In this document: piece after piece, positions 43,259-52,341 of the stretch
Position numbering within the stretch: the first letter of the stretch is position 1
How the letters are laid out: each line of letters starts with the position of its first letter
Source of the DNA: Glycomyces niveus
GTDB lineage: Bacteria > Actinomycetota > Actinomycetes > Mycobacteriales > Micromonosporaceae
Length of the DNA stretch: 64,000 bases
Direction: 5' to 3'
NCBI RefSeq assembly: GCF_017592475.1
Contig: NZ_JAGFNP010000002.1
Coordinates: 186,001 to 250,000 of the forward strand
Position numbers and translations under genes: made by a program
Notes under the pieces: model-generated
What the model was told of the DNA's origin: nothing
Seen by the model: the letters and a program-made list of their open reading frames with translations, nothing else
Database searches by the model: none

Positions 43259-44665
43259 TCAGATACGACCTCTGGAGGACGGGTACGGCGTGAATCCGCT
43301 TCGGTGGTCGGTCACGTCCAGCGGGCGGCCGATCGCCGGGAACGCCCGCTGCGGGCAGCCCGAGCGGTCGCACACCTTGCAGCCCGGCCCGATCGGCGTC
43401 AAAGCGGCCGGGCTCGCCAGGTCCAGGCCGTCCCCGTAGACGAGCCGATGCGCATGGTGCAGGTCGCAGCCCAGGCCGATCGCGAACGTCTTCGCCGGCG
43501 TCCCGTACCCGCCGTACCGGCGCGTCACCGTCCGCGCCACCCACAGGTACGCCCGCCCGTCCGGCATCTGCGCCGACTGGGTGCGGATCTCCCCGGGATG
43601 CGCGAACGCCTCGTACACATTCCACAGGGGACAGCTGCCGCCCACGCGCGAGAAGTGGAAGTCCGTGGCCGACTGCCGCTTCGAGATGTTCCCCGCCCGG
43701 TCCACCCGCACGAAGAAGAACGGCACGCCCCGCGCCCCCGGCCGCTGCAGCGTGCTCAACCGGTGCGCCACCGTCTCCCAGCCCACCCGGAACCGCCGCT
43801 GCAGCAGGTCGATGTCGTACCGCAGCTCCTCGGCCGCGCCCCGGAACACCCCGTACGGCAGGATCAGCGCCCCCGCGAAGTAGTTCGCCAGCCCGATCCG
43901 CGCCAGCGACCGCGCCTCCGGCCCCGACAGGTCCGCCGCGGCCACCAAGGCGTCGATGAGGTCCGCGTGTCCGGCCAGCGCGAGGTGCGTCGCGAGCTGG
44001 AACGCGCGCTGGCCGGGGGAGAGCAGCGGCGAGACGCGCAGGACGCGGCCGTCGGGGTCGAAGCGGCGCTTGGCCTGCTCCTCGGGGGCGAGCGCGGCGA
44101 CGGTGGTGCCGTGCCGGTCGGCGAGGAGCCGCGTGAGCTCGGCCGCGAGGTCGGAGGGGTCCAATTGCGCCGCAATGCCTTCAGCGGCCTGGTCGAGTTC
44201 GGCGACGTAGTTGCGCTTGGCGTAGAACAGGTCCCGCACCTCCTCGTACGCCGTGGGCGCGGCCCCGGCGTCCAGTTCGGCGCTCATGGCGGTGTTGCGC
44301 TCGACGGCGTGGCGGTAGCGGCGGTGCAGGTCGACGACGTAGCGCGCGAGTTCGGGCATGCCCTCGGCGAATTCGCGGGTCTGGCCGGGGGAGACCTGCT
44401 CGGCGTGGGCGGTGTCGGCGAGGGCGTCGCGCAGCTGGGCGTCGAGCCGGTCGCTCTCGGCCGCGGAGAAGCGCTGCACGTCCACGTCGAAGACCTCGGC
44501 GAGGCGCAGCAGCACCGGGCCGGTGAGGGGCCGCTGGTTCGACTCCATCTGGTTCACGTAGCTCGTGGAGATGCCCAGCGCGGTCGCGAGCGAGGCCTGG
44601 GTGAGGCCCTGCTCCTCGCGGAACCGGCGCAGCCGCAGCCCGACCTTGGCGGTCTTCAACGCCAT
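43259..44665 (-). CDS. prpR: PrpR/RamB-like regulator of methylcitrate genes (XRE + ScfR domains)
   Basis: The 468-residue protein has an N-terminal XRE HTH (FREEQGLTQASLATALGIST then YVNQMESNQRPLT), a central IrrE/ImmA-like region and a C-terminal short-chain-fatty-acyl regulator domain. The latter holds ISKRQSATDFHFSRVGGSCP, GLGCDLHHAH and a Cys cluster PGCKVCDRSGCPQRAF, which matches the ligand pattern of the 4Fe-4S-binding mycobacterial PrpR. It is divergent from prpD. Activation of prpDBC by propionyl-CoA is the expected role. ATG start. Confidence 0.88.
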   Translation of the reverse strand: MALKTAKVGLRLRRFREEQGLTQASLATALGISTSYVNQMESNQRPLTGPVLLRLAEVFDVDVQRFSAAESDRLDAQLRDALADTAHAEQVSPGQTREFAEGMPELARYVVDLHRRYRHAVERNTAMSAELDAGAAPTAYEEVRDLFYAKRNYVAELDQAAEGIAAQLDPSDLAAELTRLLADRHGTTVAALAPEEQAKRRFDPDGRVLRVSPLLSPGQRAFQLATHLALAGHADLIDALVAAADLSGPEARSLARIGLANYFAGALILPYGVFRGAAEELRYDIDLLQRRFRVGWETVAHRLSTLQRPGARGVPFFFVRVDRAGNISKRQSATDFHFSRVGGSCPLWNVYEAFAHPGEIRTQSAQMPDGRAYLWVARTVTRRYGGYGTPAKTFAIGLGCDLHHAHRLVYGDGLDLASPAALTPIGPGCKVCDRSGCPQRAFPAIGRPLDVTDHRSGFTPYPSSRGRI

Positions 44666-44676
44666 CGAGTGGTCCT

Positions 44677-44767
44677 TTCACAACATTCACAAAACAGCGC
44701 CGATATTTCCACAAGAAACCACATGTTCAGTGCTTTCAACGGGATCGGCGGCTGTACATACTGTGAA
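44677..44767. promoter_or_regulatory. prpR-prpD divergent control region
   Basis: TTCACAA occurs at 44677 and 44686 (9-bp period), a variant TTCCACAA near 44707, and the inverse TGTGAA at 44762-44767, just upstream of the prpD ribosome binding site (GAAGGAG). The interval is AT-rich for this genome. These are candidate PrpR sites. Confidence 0.5.
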
Positions 44768-44790
44768 GATAACCCAGAAGGAGCCGCCGC

Positions 44791-46287
44791 ATGATCGAGC
44801 ATCCCGTCCGCGCCCACGCCTCGCGCGAGGACCTGGCCCGCGAGGAGCAGTTGGCCTGGAAGATCGCGCAGGTCGCGATCGACCCCGTCCCGGTCGAGCC
44901 CGAGGTCGCCGAGATGATCGGCAACCGGGTCATCGACAACGCCGCCGTCGCGGCCGCGTCGCTCGCCCGCCGCCCGGTGGCCAACGCCCGCGCCCAGGCC
45001 CTCGCGCACCCGTACGCGCCCGGCGCGGCCGTGTTCGGCGCCGAGGTGCGCTGCTCGCCCGAGTGGGCGGCGTGGGCGAACGGGGTCGCGGTGCGCGAGC
45101 TGGACTTCCACGACACGTTCCTCGCCGCCGACTACTCCCACCCCGGCGACAACATCCCGCCCGTCCTGGCCGTGGGCCAGCACCGGGGCCTGGACGGGGC
45201 GGCGCTGGTGCGCGGCATCGCGACCGGCTACGAGGTGCAGATCGACCTGGCGCGCGGGATCTGCCTGCACGAGCACCGGATCGACCACATCGCCCACCTC
45301 GGCCCCTCGGCCGCGGCCGGCATCGGCACGCTCATGGGCCTCGACGCCGAGACGGTCTACCAGGCCGTCGGCCAGGCGCTGCACACCACCACGGCCACGA
45401 GGCAGTCCCGCAAGGGCGCGATCTCCTCCTGGAAGGCGTACGCGCCCGCGTTCGCGGGCAAGGCCGCGGTCGAAGCGGTCGACCGGGCCATGCGCGGCGA
45501 AGGCGCGCCCTCCCCGATCTGGGAGGGGGAGGACGGCGTCATCGCGCGCCTCCTCAGCGGACCGGACGCCCGCTACATCGTGCCGCTGCCCGCCCCCGGC
45601 GAGCCCAAGCGCGCCATCCTCGACTCCTACACCAAGGAGTACTCGGCCGAGTACCAGAGCCAGGCGCTCATCGACCTCGCCCGGCGGCTGGCGCCGCGGA
45701 TCGGCGACCTCTCGCGCATCGCCGAGGTCGTCATCCGCACCAGCCACCACACCCACAACGTGATCGGCACCGGTGCGAACGACCCGCAGAAGACCGATCC
45801 CGACGCGAGCCGCGAGACCCTCGACCACTCCATCATGTACATCTTCGCGGTCGCCCTCGAGGACCGCGACTGGCACCACGAGCGGTCCTACACCCCCGAA
45901 CGGGCGCACCGCGAATCGACCGTGGCCCTGTGGCGCAAGATCCGCACCCTCGAGGACAAGGAGTGGACCCGCCGCTACCACGACCCGGACCCGGACAAGC
46001 GCGCCTTCGGCGGCCACGTCACGGTGGTCTTCGACGACGGCACCACGATCGACGACGAGCTCGCCGTCGCCGAGGCCCACCCCCGCGGCGCCCGGCCCTT
46101 CGCCCGCGACCAGTACATCGCCAAGTTCCGCACGCTCGCCGACGGCGTGATCGAACCGTCCGAACAGGACCGGTTCCTCGACCTCGCCTGCCGCCTCGGC
46201 ACGCTCGACGCCGCCGAAGTCCGGGCCCTCAACCTCGCCGCCCCTCCCGGCGCGCTCACCGCACCCCTGCAGGGAGGACTCTTCTGA
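44791..46287 (+). CDS. prpD: 2-methylcitrate dehydratase (MmgE/PrpD family)
   Basis: The 498-residue protein carries MmgE/PrpD markers: [56 protein letters not shown] and [20 protein letters not shown]. It dehydrates 2-methylcitrate to cis-2-methylaconitate in the methylcitrate cycle, which detoxifies propionyl-CoA from odd-chain fatty acids, cholesterol or branched amino acids. GAAGGAG precedes ATG. It is the first gene of prpDBC and overlaps prpB by 1 bp (TGATG). Confidence 0.95.
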   Translation: MIEHPVRAHASREDLAREEQLAWKIAQVAIDPVPVEPEVAEMIGNRVIDNAAVAAASLARRPVANARAQALAHPYAPGAAVFGAEVRCSPEWAAWANGVAVRELDFHDTFLAADYSHPGDNIPPVLAVGQHRGLDGAALVRGIATGYEVQIDLARGICLHEHRIDHIAHLGPSAAAGIGTLMGLDAETVYQAVGQALHTTTATRQSRKGAISSWKAYAPAFAGKAAVEAVDRAMRGEGAPSPIWEGEDGVIARLLSGPDARYIVPLPAPGEPKRAILDSYTKEYSAEYQSQALIDLARRLAPRIGDLSRIAEVVIRTSHHTHNVIGTGANDPQKTDPDASRETLDHSIMYIFAVALEDRDWHHERSYTPERAHRESTVALWRKIRTLEDKEWTRRYHDPDPDKRAFGGHVTVVFDDGTTIDDELAVAEAHPRGARPFARDQYIAKFRTLADGVIEPSEQDRFLDLACRLGTLDAAEVRALNLAAPPGALTAPLQGGLF

Positions 46288-47192
46288 TGACGCAACGCAT
46301 CTCACCGTCCCAGAAGCGCCGGGCGCTGCGCGCCGGCCTCGCCTCCGGCCGCCTCCAGCGCCTCCCGGGCGCGTTCTCGCCGCTCGTCGCCCGCGCCGTC
46401 GCCGACCGCGGCTTCGAAGGCGTCTACGTCTCCGGCGCCGCGCTCGCCGCCGACCTCGCCCTGCCCGACATCGGGCTCACCACCCTCACCGAGGTCGCCG
46501 GGCGCGGCGGCCAGATCGCCCGCGCCACCGACCTGCCCACCCTCATCGATGCCGACACCGGCTTCGGCGAGGCCGCCAACGTCGCCCGCACGATCACGGC
46601 GCTCGAAGACGCCGGACTCGCCGGCTGCCACCTCGAAGACCAGGTCAACCCCAAGCGCTGCGGCCACCTCGACGGCAAGGAGGTCGTGCCCGCCGCCGTC
46701 ATGCTGCAGCGGGTGCGCGCCGCCGTCCAGACCCGCACCGACCCCGACTTCGTCATCTGCGCCCGCACCGACGCCCGCGCCGTCGAAGGCCTCGACGCGG
46801 CCATCGACCGCGCCAAAGCCTATGTGGACGCCGGGGCCGACATGGTCTTCCCCGAGGCCCTGCGCACCGAAGCCGAGTTCGCCGCCTTCCGCAAGGCGGT
46901 CGACGTCCCGCTGCTCGCCAACATGACCGAGTTCGGCACCTCGCCCGCGCTCACCGCCCGGCAGCTCGAAGACCTCGGCTACAACCTCGTCATCTGGCCC
47001 GTCTCCAGCCTCCGCGCCGCCATGGGCGCCGTCGAGGACCTTTTCGACACCCTCGAGGCCGAAGGCACCCAGGCCTCCCATGTGGACGCGATGCAGACCC
47101 GCGCCCGCCTCTACGAACTCGTCGACTACGCCTCCTACACGGCCTTCGACCAGCAGCTCTTCGACTTCAAGATCCCCGGGAGTGACGCATGA
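46287..47192 (+). CDS. prpB: 2-methylisocitrate lyase
   Basis: The 301-residue PEP-mutase/isocitrate lyase superfamily member has the active-site loop PKRCGHLDGK (Cys125), metal-site segment LIDADTGFGEAANVARTI, HLEDQVNPK and CARTDARAVEGLDAAI. It cleaves 2-methylisocitrate to pyruvate and succinate. It overlaps prpD by one base and prpC by 4 bp (ATGA), so expression is coupled. Confidence 0.96.
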   Translation: MTQRISPSQKRRALRAGLASGRLQRLPGAFSPLVARAVADRGFEGVYVSGAALAADLALPDIGLTTLTEVAGRGGQIARATDLPTLIDADTGFGEAANVARTITALEDAGLAGCHLEDQVNPKRCGHLDGKEVVPAAVMLQRVRAAVQTRTDPDFVICARTDARAVEGLDAAIDRAKAYVDAGADMVFPEALRTEAEFAAFRKAVDVPLLANMTEFGTSPALTARQLEDLGYNLVIWPVSSLRAAMGAVEDLFDTLEAEGTQASHVDAMQTRARLYELVDYASYTAFDQQLFDFKIPGSDA

Positions 47193-48307
47193 GCACCGAC
47201 ATCCGCAAGGGCCTTGCAGGCGTCGTCGCCGACACCACCGCCATCAGCGAAGTCGTCCCCGAGACGAACTCCCTCACCTACCGCGGCTACCCCGTTCAGG
47301 AACTCGCCCGCTCCTGCTCCTTCGAAGCCGTCGCCCACCTCATCTGGTACGGCGACCTGCCCGACGCCGCCGCACTCGCCCGCTTCACCGAACGCGCAGG
47401 CGCCCAACGCGAAGTCACCCGCTCCACCATCGCCGTCGTCGACCGCGTCCCCGACAACTGCCATCCGATGGACCTGCTGCGCACCGCCGTCTCCTGCCTC
47501 GGCGCCGAAGACCCCGCCGAGGACGACAACAGCCCGGCCGCCAACCGCGCCAAGGCCGAAGCGATGTTCGCCAAACTCCCCACGGTCGTCGCCCACGACT
47601 TCCGCCGCCGCAAGGGCCTCGCCCGCATCGCCCCCGACCCGGCTCTCGGCTTCGCCGAGAACTTCTTCCACATGTGCTTCGGCACCGTCCCCGCACCCGA
47701 AGTGCTGCGCTGCTTCGAGATCTCGATGATCCTCTACGCCGAGCACAGCTTCAACGCCTCCACTTTCACCGCCCGCACCGTCGCCTCCACGCTTTCGGAC
47801 ATCTACTCGGCCGTCACCGCCGCCATCGGCGCCCTCAAAGGCCCGCTCCACGGCGGCGCCAACGAGGCCGTCATGCGCATGATGCTCGAGATCGAGGACC
47901 CCGCGCTGGCCCGCAGCTGGCTCCTGGAGCGCTTGGCCGCCAAGGAGAAGGTGATGGGCTTCGGGCACCGCGTCTACAAGGACGCCGACTCGCGGGTGCC
48001 GACCATGAAGGCCGCGTTCATCGACATGGCCGAGCTGACCGGCGGGCAGCGCTGGGTCGCGATGTACGAGGAGTTGGAGGCGGCCATGATGGAGGCCAAG
48101 GGCATCCACCCCAACCTCGACTTCCCGGCCGGGCCCGCCTACTTCCTGATGGGCTTCGACATCCCGATGTTCACGCCGCTGTTCGTCATGTCCCGCATCA
48201 CCGGCTGGACCGCGCATGTCATCGAGCAGTTGGAGTCGAACGCGCTCATCCGGCCGCTGAGCGCCTACACCGGACCCGCCCAGCGCGCGATCCCGCTTGC
48301 GGCTTGA
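47189..48307 (+). CDS. prpC: 2-methylcitrate synthase (bacterial citrate synthase family)
   Basis: The 372-residue protein has citrate synthase motifs: ETNSLTYRGYPVQEL, the EHSFNASTFTAR helix (His), GPLHGGANEAVMRMM (His), and GFGHRVYKDADSRVP (His/Arg) with FDIPMFTPLFVMSRI near the end. It lies third in prpDBC, so propionyl-CoA plus oxaloacetate is the likely substrate pair rather than acetyl-CoA. Hallmark length for the prokaryotic dimeric type. A hairpin follows 2 nt after its stop. Confidence 0.95.
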   Translation: MSTDIRKGLAGVVADTTAISEVVPETNSLTYRGYPVQELARSCSFEAVAHLIWYGDLPDAAALARFTERAGAQREVTRSTIAVVDRVPDNCHPMDLLRTAVSCLGAEDPAEDDNSPAANRAKAEAMFAKLPTVVAHDFRRRKGLARIAPDPALGFAENFFHMCFGTVPAPEVLRCFEISMILYAEHSFNASTFTARTVASTLSDIYSAVTAAIGALKGPLHGGANEAVMRMMLEIEDPALARSWLLERLAAKEKVMGFGHRVYKDADSRVPTMKAAFIDMAELTGGQRWVAMYEELEAAMMEAKGIHPNLDFPAGPAYFLMGFDIPMFTPLFVMSRITGWTAHVIEQLESNALIRPLSAYTGPAQRAIPLAA

Positions 48308-48309
48308 GC

Positions 48310-48346
48310 CGCATGGGGACGACGCATCATGTGCTGTCCCCATGCG
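48310..48346 (+). terminator. Hairpin ending prp operon and covering next start codon
   Basis: A perfect 11-bp stem CGCATGGGGAC / GTCCCCATGCG with a 15-nt loop begins right after prpC. The right arm contains the ATG (48342-48344) of the lipoprotein gene, so it could both terminate prp transcription and hide that start. Confidence 0.6.
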
Positions 48347-48894
48347 AGCGAACACCACATTGGCGCTGACGGCGCTGCTCGGCCTGGCCATGCTCGGGGC
48401 CTGCGCCCAAGCCGATCCGACCGACGCGATCGAACGGCCGAGCGCGACCGAAACGCCGAGTGCATCTCCGGAACCGAGCGCGGAGACACCGACCGGCGAG
48501 GTCTACGTGCTCGACCTGGACACCTTCGAAGGCGACGACGGTCAGGAACTCAGCTTGCAGGGAGCCCGAGAAGCTGACGCTCTCGGAGTTCTCGAGCGCC
48601 TCCGACCTGCAGTGGGAGGCCTGGGGCGGCGCCTCGGCGCTGGCGACCGGACGCATCTTCGGGAACTTCTGCGCGTCCGACTGCGCCGGGGACGCCTACC
48701 TGGTCACGCTCGTGCTCTGCGAGATCGAGGGCGACCACTACCGCAAGTTCGGGGTCTTCGGCGACTTCCCCGAGTTCGACGACGGGGAGTGGGCGTTCGG
48801 CGGACCGCTGTACGTCGGCGCCCAGGCGGTCCCCGACGGCGAATGGAGCAACAGCTGCGCGGAACCGCAGCCGGAGGACCTCACCGGTCAGTGA
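48342..48894 (+). pseudogene. Lipoprotein gene with one-base frameshift
   Basis: The N-terminal frame gives a lipoprotein signal (ALTALLGLAMLGAC, lipid Cys21), a Thr/Pro/Ser linker and GEVYVLDLDTFEGDDGQELS. At the GGG run 48560-48562 the coding signal moves to another frame: EPEKLTLSEFSSASDLQWEA, then GRIFGNFCASDCAGDAYLVT and WSNSCAEPQPEDLTGQ. Removing one G rejoins both halves into about 184 residues. It may be a true pseudogene or a sequence error. No ribosome binding site precedes the ATG. Confidence 0.7.
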
Positions 48895-48918
48895 CCGGGG
48901 CCGCCCGGTCCCGAGCGC

Positions 48919-49446
48919 TCAGCGGTCGCCGCGGCCGCGAGCGGCGCGCTGCGCCGCCCGCTCGCCGAACTTGCGGGCCACGATGGAGGCGGCGCTCGCG
49001 ATGGCCGTCAAGTTGAACGCCATCTGCACGCACAGGACGGCCCGGGCGACCTGGCCCTGCGCCGAGACATCGCCGAAGCCGACGGTGGCAAGGGTGCTCA
49101 CCGCGAAATAGAGGGCGTCGACGCGGGTCTCCAGACTCGTGAACTCCCCGGGCCGGTGCACGGCCAGCCCGTAGTCGAGCAGCGCGAACAGCAGCAGACC
49201 GGCGAGGATGGCCACGATCAGCGCGCCCAGCGGCGCGTCGGGTTCGCGCAGCTGCCGCAGCGCCTGCCAGCGGATCGCGAACGCGAGCGCCGCCAGCAGC
49301 AGCACGGTGGCGCCCCACCGCAGCACCAGCGAACCGCGGTCGGGCTCGTTCGAGACCGGGACGACCGCGTAGAGGACCACGAGCGCGACGCACACCAGCA
49401 GCCAGCGCAGCGCCTGCCAGCGTTTCGGTCCCGTCTCCTGCTGCAC
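48919..49446 (-). CDS. Two-pore-helix-type potassium channel
   Basis: The 175-residue protein has about four hydrophobic helices and the K+ selectivity filter TVGFGD (residues 121-126) in a STLATVGFGDV pore loop, followed by the inner helix VLCVQMAFNLTAIASAAS. There is no RCK/TrkA domain. The GTG start has GAGGAGG upstream. It lies 10 nt downstream of the ClC gene on the same strand, so the two form an operon moving K+ and Cl-. A role in membrane potential or osmotic balance is inferred. Confidence 0.9.
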   Translation of the reverse strand: MQQETGPKRWQALRWLLVCVALVVLYAVVPVSNEPDRGSLVLRWGATVLLLAALAFAIRWQALRQLREPDAPLGALIVAILAGLLLFALLDYGLAVHRPGEFTSLETRVDALYFAVSTLATVGFGDVSAQGQVARAVLCVQMAFNLTAIASAASIVARKFGERAAQRAARGRGDR

Positions 49447-49456
49447 GCTGTCCTCC

Positions 49457-50779
49457 TCAGTCCTGGACGGGAGCGGTCGTGCTCCCTTCGGCCGCGCCGG
49501 TCCGCTCGGTGAGCTGATCGGTCATGAACGCCACCACCACGGCGATGAGCACGATCGGGGTCATCCCGGCCGAGCCCGAACCGAGCAGGAGCGTGATGAG
49601 CACGGCCGCCGAGACCGGGAGCGGCAGGATCGCGGCCGTCGCCGCGGCCATGCCCGCCGCCATCGCCGGGACGAGCCCGAACCCGGGCAGGCCGCTGAGC
49701 AGGGCGCCCGCGGCCGCGCCGAGGAACACGGCCGGGAAGATCGGGCCGCCGCGCAGGGTCGCGAGCGACACCGCGTACGCCAGGCCCTTGAACGCGAGCA
49801 GCGCTACGAGCGCCCACATGCCCGGAGCTTCGCCGGCGCCGGTGAGCGTGCCGAGCGAGTCCTGTCCGGACAGCACCACCTCGACCGGGGAGCGGCCGGT
49901 GAGCAGCTCGTAGAGCGCGGCGGCCACCGCGGTGACGGTCACCGCGACCATCGCCATGAGCGCGGGCCGCCGCTTCGCGCGAGGAACGAGCCGCCTCCCG
50001 AGGCGGTGGACCATGGTGACGCCCAAGGCGATGAGCACGGCAAGCGGGACCGTCCACAGCAGATCGGCGAGGTCGGGCCGGGCCGGTACGTCGAGGCCGG
50101 GCAGCTGGAGCGAGGCCACCGGCAGCCCCGTCCACACGCCGAGGCCGGTGAAGACGAGCGCGCCGATGCCGGCCGAGAGCAGGCACGGCAGCACGACCTT
50201 GGTCGACCTGAGCCCGGCCCTGCCCGCGGATTCGAGGATGAACACCGCCGCCACGAGCGGACTGCCGAAGACGACCGCGACGGCCGCCGCCGACCCGGAC
50301 GCGCCCAGGAGCGCGTTCTCGGGGCTCTTGCGGGCGATCCAGCGCGAGGTGAGGATGGTGGCGAGCGCCCCGCCGACGGCGATGAGCGGCGCTTCGGGGC
50401 CGAGCACCACGCCGAGCGGGAGGCCGCCGAGCGCCGCGAGCAGCACCCCGGGCAGGTGCGAGGGCGGCACGGGTTCGGCCGAGAGGCCGTCGATGGGGAC
50501 ATGCCCGCCGTGCCCGGGCAGGCGGGTGAGCGCGACCGCGACGAGCGCGCCGCCGATGAGCAGCCAGGGCACCGGCCACCACCACGGCACCGGGTCGAGG
50601 CCCCATGTCTCGGGCAGGTCCTCCCAGACGAACGCGGTGAGCCGGTGGAGGAGGGCGAGGAACGCGAAGGCGGCCACGGAGATCGGGATGCCGATGAGGC
50701 CCGCGAGGCCCAGCGGCCGGAGGTACCGGACGCCGTCCGCGCGCCTCCTGGAGGCCGGACCGTCCGATGTCGCCGCCAT
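49457..50779 (-). CDS. ClC-family chloride channel/transporter
   Basis: The 440-residue protein has about ten TM helices and the ClC filter motifs in variant form: GVVLGPEAPLIAVGGALA (for GREGP) and LRGGPIFPAVFLGAAAGALL (for GGxFxP). GSAAAVAVVFGSPLVAAVF is the helix F-like region. The gating Glu is retained in GPEAP. There are no CBS domains. It is co-oriented with the K+ channel gene 10 nt downstream. ATG start. Confidence 0.9.
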   Translation of the reverse strand: MAATSDGPASRRRADGVRYLRPLGLAGLIGIPISVAAFAFLALLHRLTAFVWEDLPETWGLDPVPWWWPVPWLLIGGALVAVALTRLPGHGGHVPIDGLSAEPVPPSHLPGVLLAALGGLPLGVVLGPEAPLIAVGGALATILTSRWIARKSPENALLGASGSAAAVAVVFGSPLVAAVFILESAGRAGLRSTKVVLPCLLSAGIGALVFTGLGVWTGLPVASLQLPGLDVPARPDLADLLWTVPLAVLIALGVTMVHRLGRRLVPRAKRRPALMAMVAVTVTAVAAALYELLTGRSPVEVVLSGQDSLGTLTGAGEAPGMWALVALLAFKGLAYAVSLATLRGGPIFPAVFLGAAAGALLSGLPGFGLVPAMAAGMAAATAAILPLPVSAAVLITLLLGSGSAGMTPIVLIAVVVAFMTDQLTERTGAAEGSTTAPVQD

Positions 50780-50867
50780 GCCGCCCCTCCGTTCCCTGCA
50801 CTGTGGATCTTCCTACGGCGGTCGCGCGCGGCGCAGGACATTGTCCATCCCGCATCGCGAACCCCGC

Positions 50868-50896
50868 TTGCAACATACCGGGTGGGGGTATACGAT
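50868..50896 (+). promoter_or_regulatory. Promoter with CsoR-like operator in its spacer
   Basis: TTGCAA (50868-50873) and TACGAT (50891-50896) are 17 bp apart. The spacer contains ATACCGGGTGGGGGTAT (50875-50891), with ATACC/GGTAT arms around a G-rich core, the pattern of CsoR/RcnR-type copper or metal repressor sites. It drives the His-rich DUF4396 gene. No csoR gene is in the window. Confidence 0.6.
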
Positions 50897-50945
50897 CAAC
50901 CGGCTGCGGCCACCCCGGGCCGCCGAATCCTGGAGGAGCATCGCT

Positions 50946-51596
50946 GTGGACCACTCCCGCCACGACCACCACGGTCATGACGACCATGCCGGACACGACC
51001 ACCACGCCGCCCCCACCGCCGAGGCCGAGCACGAAGGCCACACCGCCCACGACCACACCGGACACGAGCACGCCGCCCACGACCACTCGGCCCCCGCCCC
51101 TGCGGCCGAAGACCATGCGCACCACGCCGACCACGCCGCCCACGGGGGTCCGGCCCCCGCGGGCTGGGGCATGGCCGCCTCAGCCACCCTCCACTGCCTC
51201 ACCGGCTGCGCCATCGGCGAAGTGCTCGGCGTCGTCATCGGCACCGCCATGGGCTGGCACGGCTTCGCCACGATCGCCCTCGCGGTCACGCTTGCATTCC
51301 TCTTCGGCTACGCCCTGACCATGCGCGGCGTCATGCGCGCCGGGCTGTCCTTCAAGGACGCCCTCAAAGTCGCGCTCGCAGCCGACACCATCTCGATCGC
51401 GGTCATGGAGATCGTCGACAACGGCTTCATCCTCGCCATGCCCGGCGCGATGGAGATGGGCCTGGCCGACTACCGGTTCTGGCTGACGCTCGCCGCCGCG
51501 CTGGCGATCGCATTCGTGGTGACCGTCCCGATCAACCGCTGGCTCATCTCACGCGGCAAGGGCCACGCGGTCGTCCACCAGCACCACCGGCACTAG
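50946..51596 (+). CDS. His-rich DUF4396 membrane protein, probable metal-related
   Basis: The 216-residue protein begins with about 75 residues extremely rich in His, Asp and Ala (DHSRHDHHGHDDHAGHDHH and onward, some 28 His). DUF4396 follows: TLHCLTGCAIGEVLGVVIG, ALTMRGVMRAGLSFKDALK, DTISIAVMEIVDNGFILAMP and a final TM helix. The tail ends HQHHRH. GGAGGAGC precedes GTG. The CsoR-like promoter and His stretch point to copper or another soft metal ion. It converges with the TetR gene, with stops sharing CTAG. Confidence 0.82.
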   Translation: MDHSRHDHHGHDDHAGHDHHAAPTAEAEHEGHTAHDHTGHEHAAHDHSAPAPAAEDHAHHADHAAHGGPAPAGWGMAASATLHCLTGCAIGEVLGVVIGTAMGWHGFATIALAVTLAFLFGYALTMRGVMRAGLSFKDALKVALAADTISIAVMEIVDNGFILAMPGAMEMGLADYRFWLTLAAALAIAFVVTVPINRWLISRGKGHAVVHQHHRH

Positions 51597-52198
51597 CAGA
51601 CGGCGGCGGGGCGCAGTGCCGCCATGGTCCGGTCGAGGCTCCGCCCGAACCCGTCCGGGCGGGCCACCGCGTCGACCATCGCCGCGTGCAGGCACGCGAA
51701 CGCCCCGCCGACCACCGCCCGCAGCACCACCGGGTCCGCGGCGCACCCGGGCCGCCGGGCCGCCCGCTCCAGCAGCGTCTCGCTCAGCGAGCGCTGCAGC
51801 CCGTCAAGCCGTCCGAGGTACGCCGCGAACAGCCGCGGGCTCGCGTTCACGATCTTCTGCACCGCCGCGTCGTGCTCGCGCATCGCCGGATCGGCCAGCC
51901 GCTCCACTATCGGCTCGAACGCATGCCGCAGCGAGTCCCACTCCGCCTCGTCCAGCGGCCGGGCCTCCAGCCGCACCGCCAGCTCCAGGCCCAACCGCTC
52001 GAGGCTGTCGAGGACCACTTCGTCCTTGGAAGCGAAGTATCGGAAGAAACTGCGCTGGGACATGCCGACGGCGGCGGCGATCTCATCGACCGTCGTCTCC
52101 TCGAATCCCTTTGCGACGAAGAGTTCCTCGGCGATCCGTGCGATCCTTGACTGCACGGCCCGACGTGACACTTCTCGCAGACTCCCACCGGCGCCCAT
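51593..52198 (-). CDS. TetR-family regulator of divergent MFS pump
   Basis: The 201-residue protein has the HTH TTVDEIAAAVGMSQRSFFRY followed by FASKDEVVLDSL, the TetR pattern of multidrug-pump repressors. The C-terminal domain ends with CLHAAMVDAVARPDG. It is divergent from the DHA2-type MFS gene at 52342 with an operator-like dyad at 52226-52240 between them, so repression of that pump is inferred. The stop overlaps the convergent DUF4396 stop. Confidence 0.9.
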   Translation of the reverse strand: MGAGGSLREVSRRAVQSRIARIAEELFVAKGFEETTVDEIAAAVGMSQRSFFRYFASKDEVVLDSLERLGLELAVRLEARPLDEAEWDSLRHAFEPIVERLADPAMREHDAAVQKIVNASPRLFAAYLGRLDGLQRSLSETLLERAARRPGCAADPVVLRAVVGGAFACLHAAMVDAVARPDGFGRSLDRTMAALRPAAVC

Positions 52199-52224
52199 GG
52201 CCGGGATGGTAGCAACTGCAATGA

Positions 52225-52240
52225 TTGACAGTCACTGACA
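52225..52240. promoter_or_regulatory. Candidate TetR operator over -35
   Basis: TGACAGTCACTGACA (52226-52240) is an imperfect palindrome (12 of 14 paired positions) that overlaps a TTGACA box at 52225-52230. It lies 27 bp from the tetR start and about 100 bp before the MFS start. Confidence 0.55.
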
Positions 52241-52341
52241 CTTTCCGGTGCGCGCGCTCCGTCACCCTCCGACACCCCGGAGGATGCAGGTGCGGGCCCG
52301 TCGGCACCGGGCAAGGAACACCACAAAAGGAAACTTCCCCC

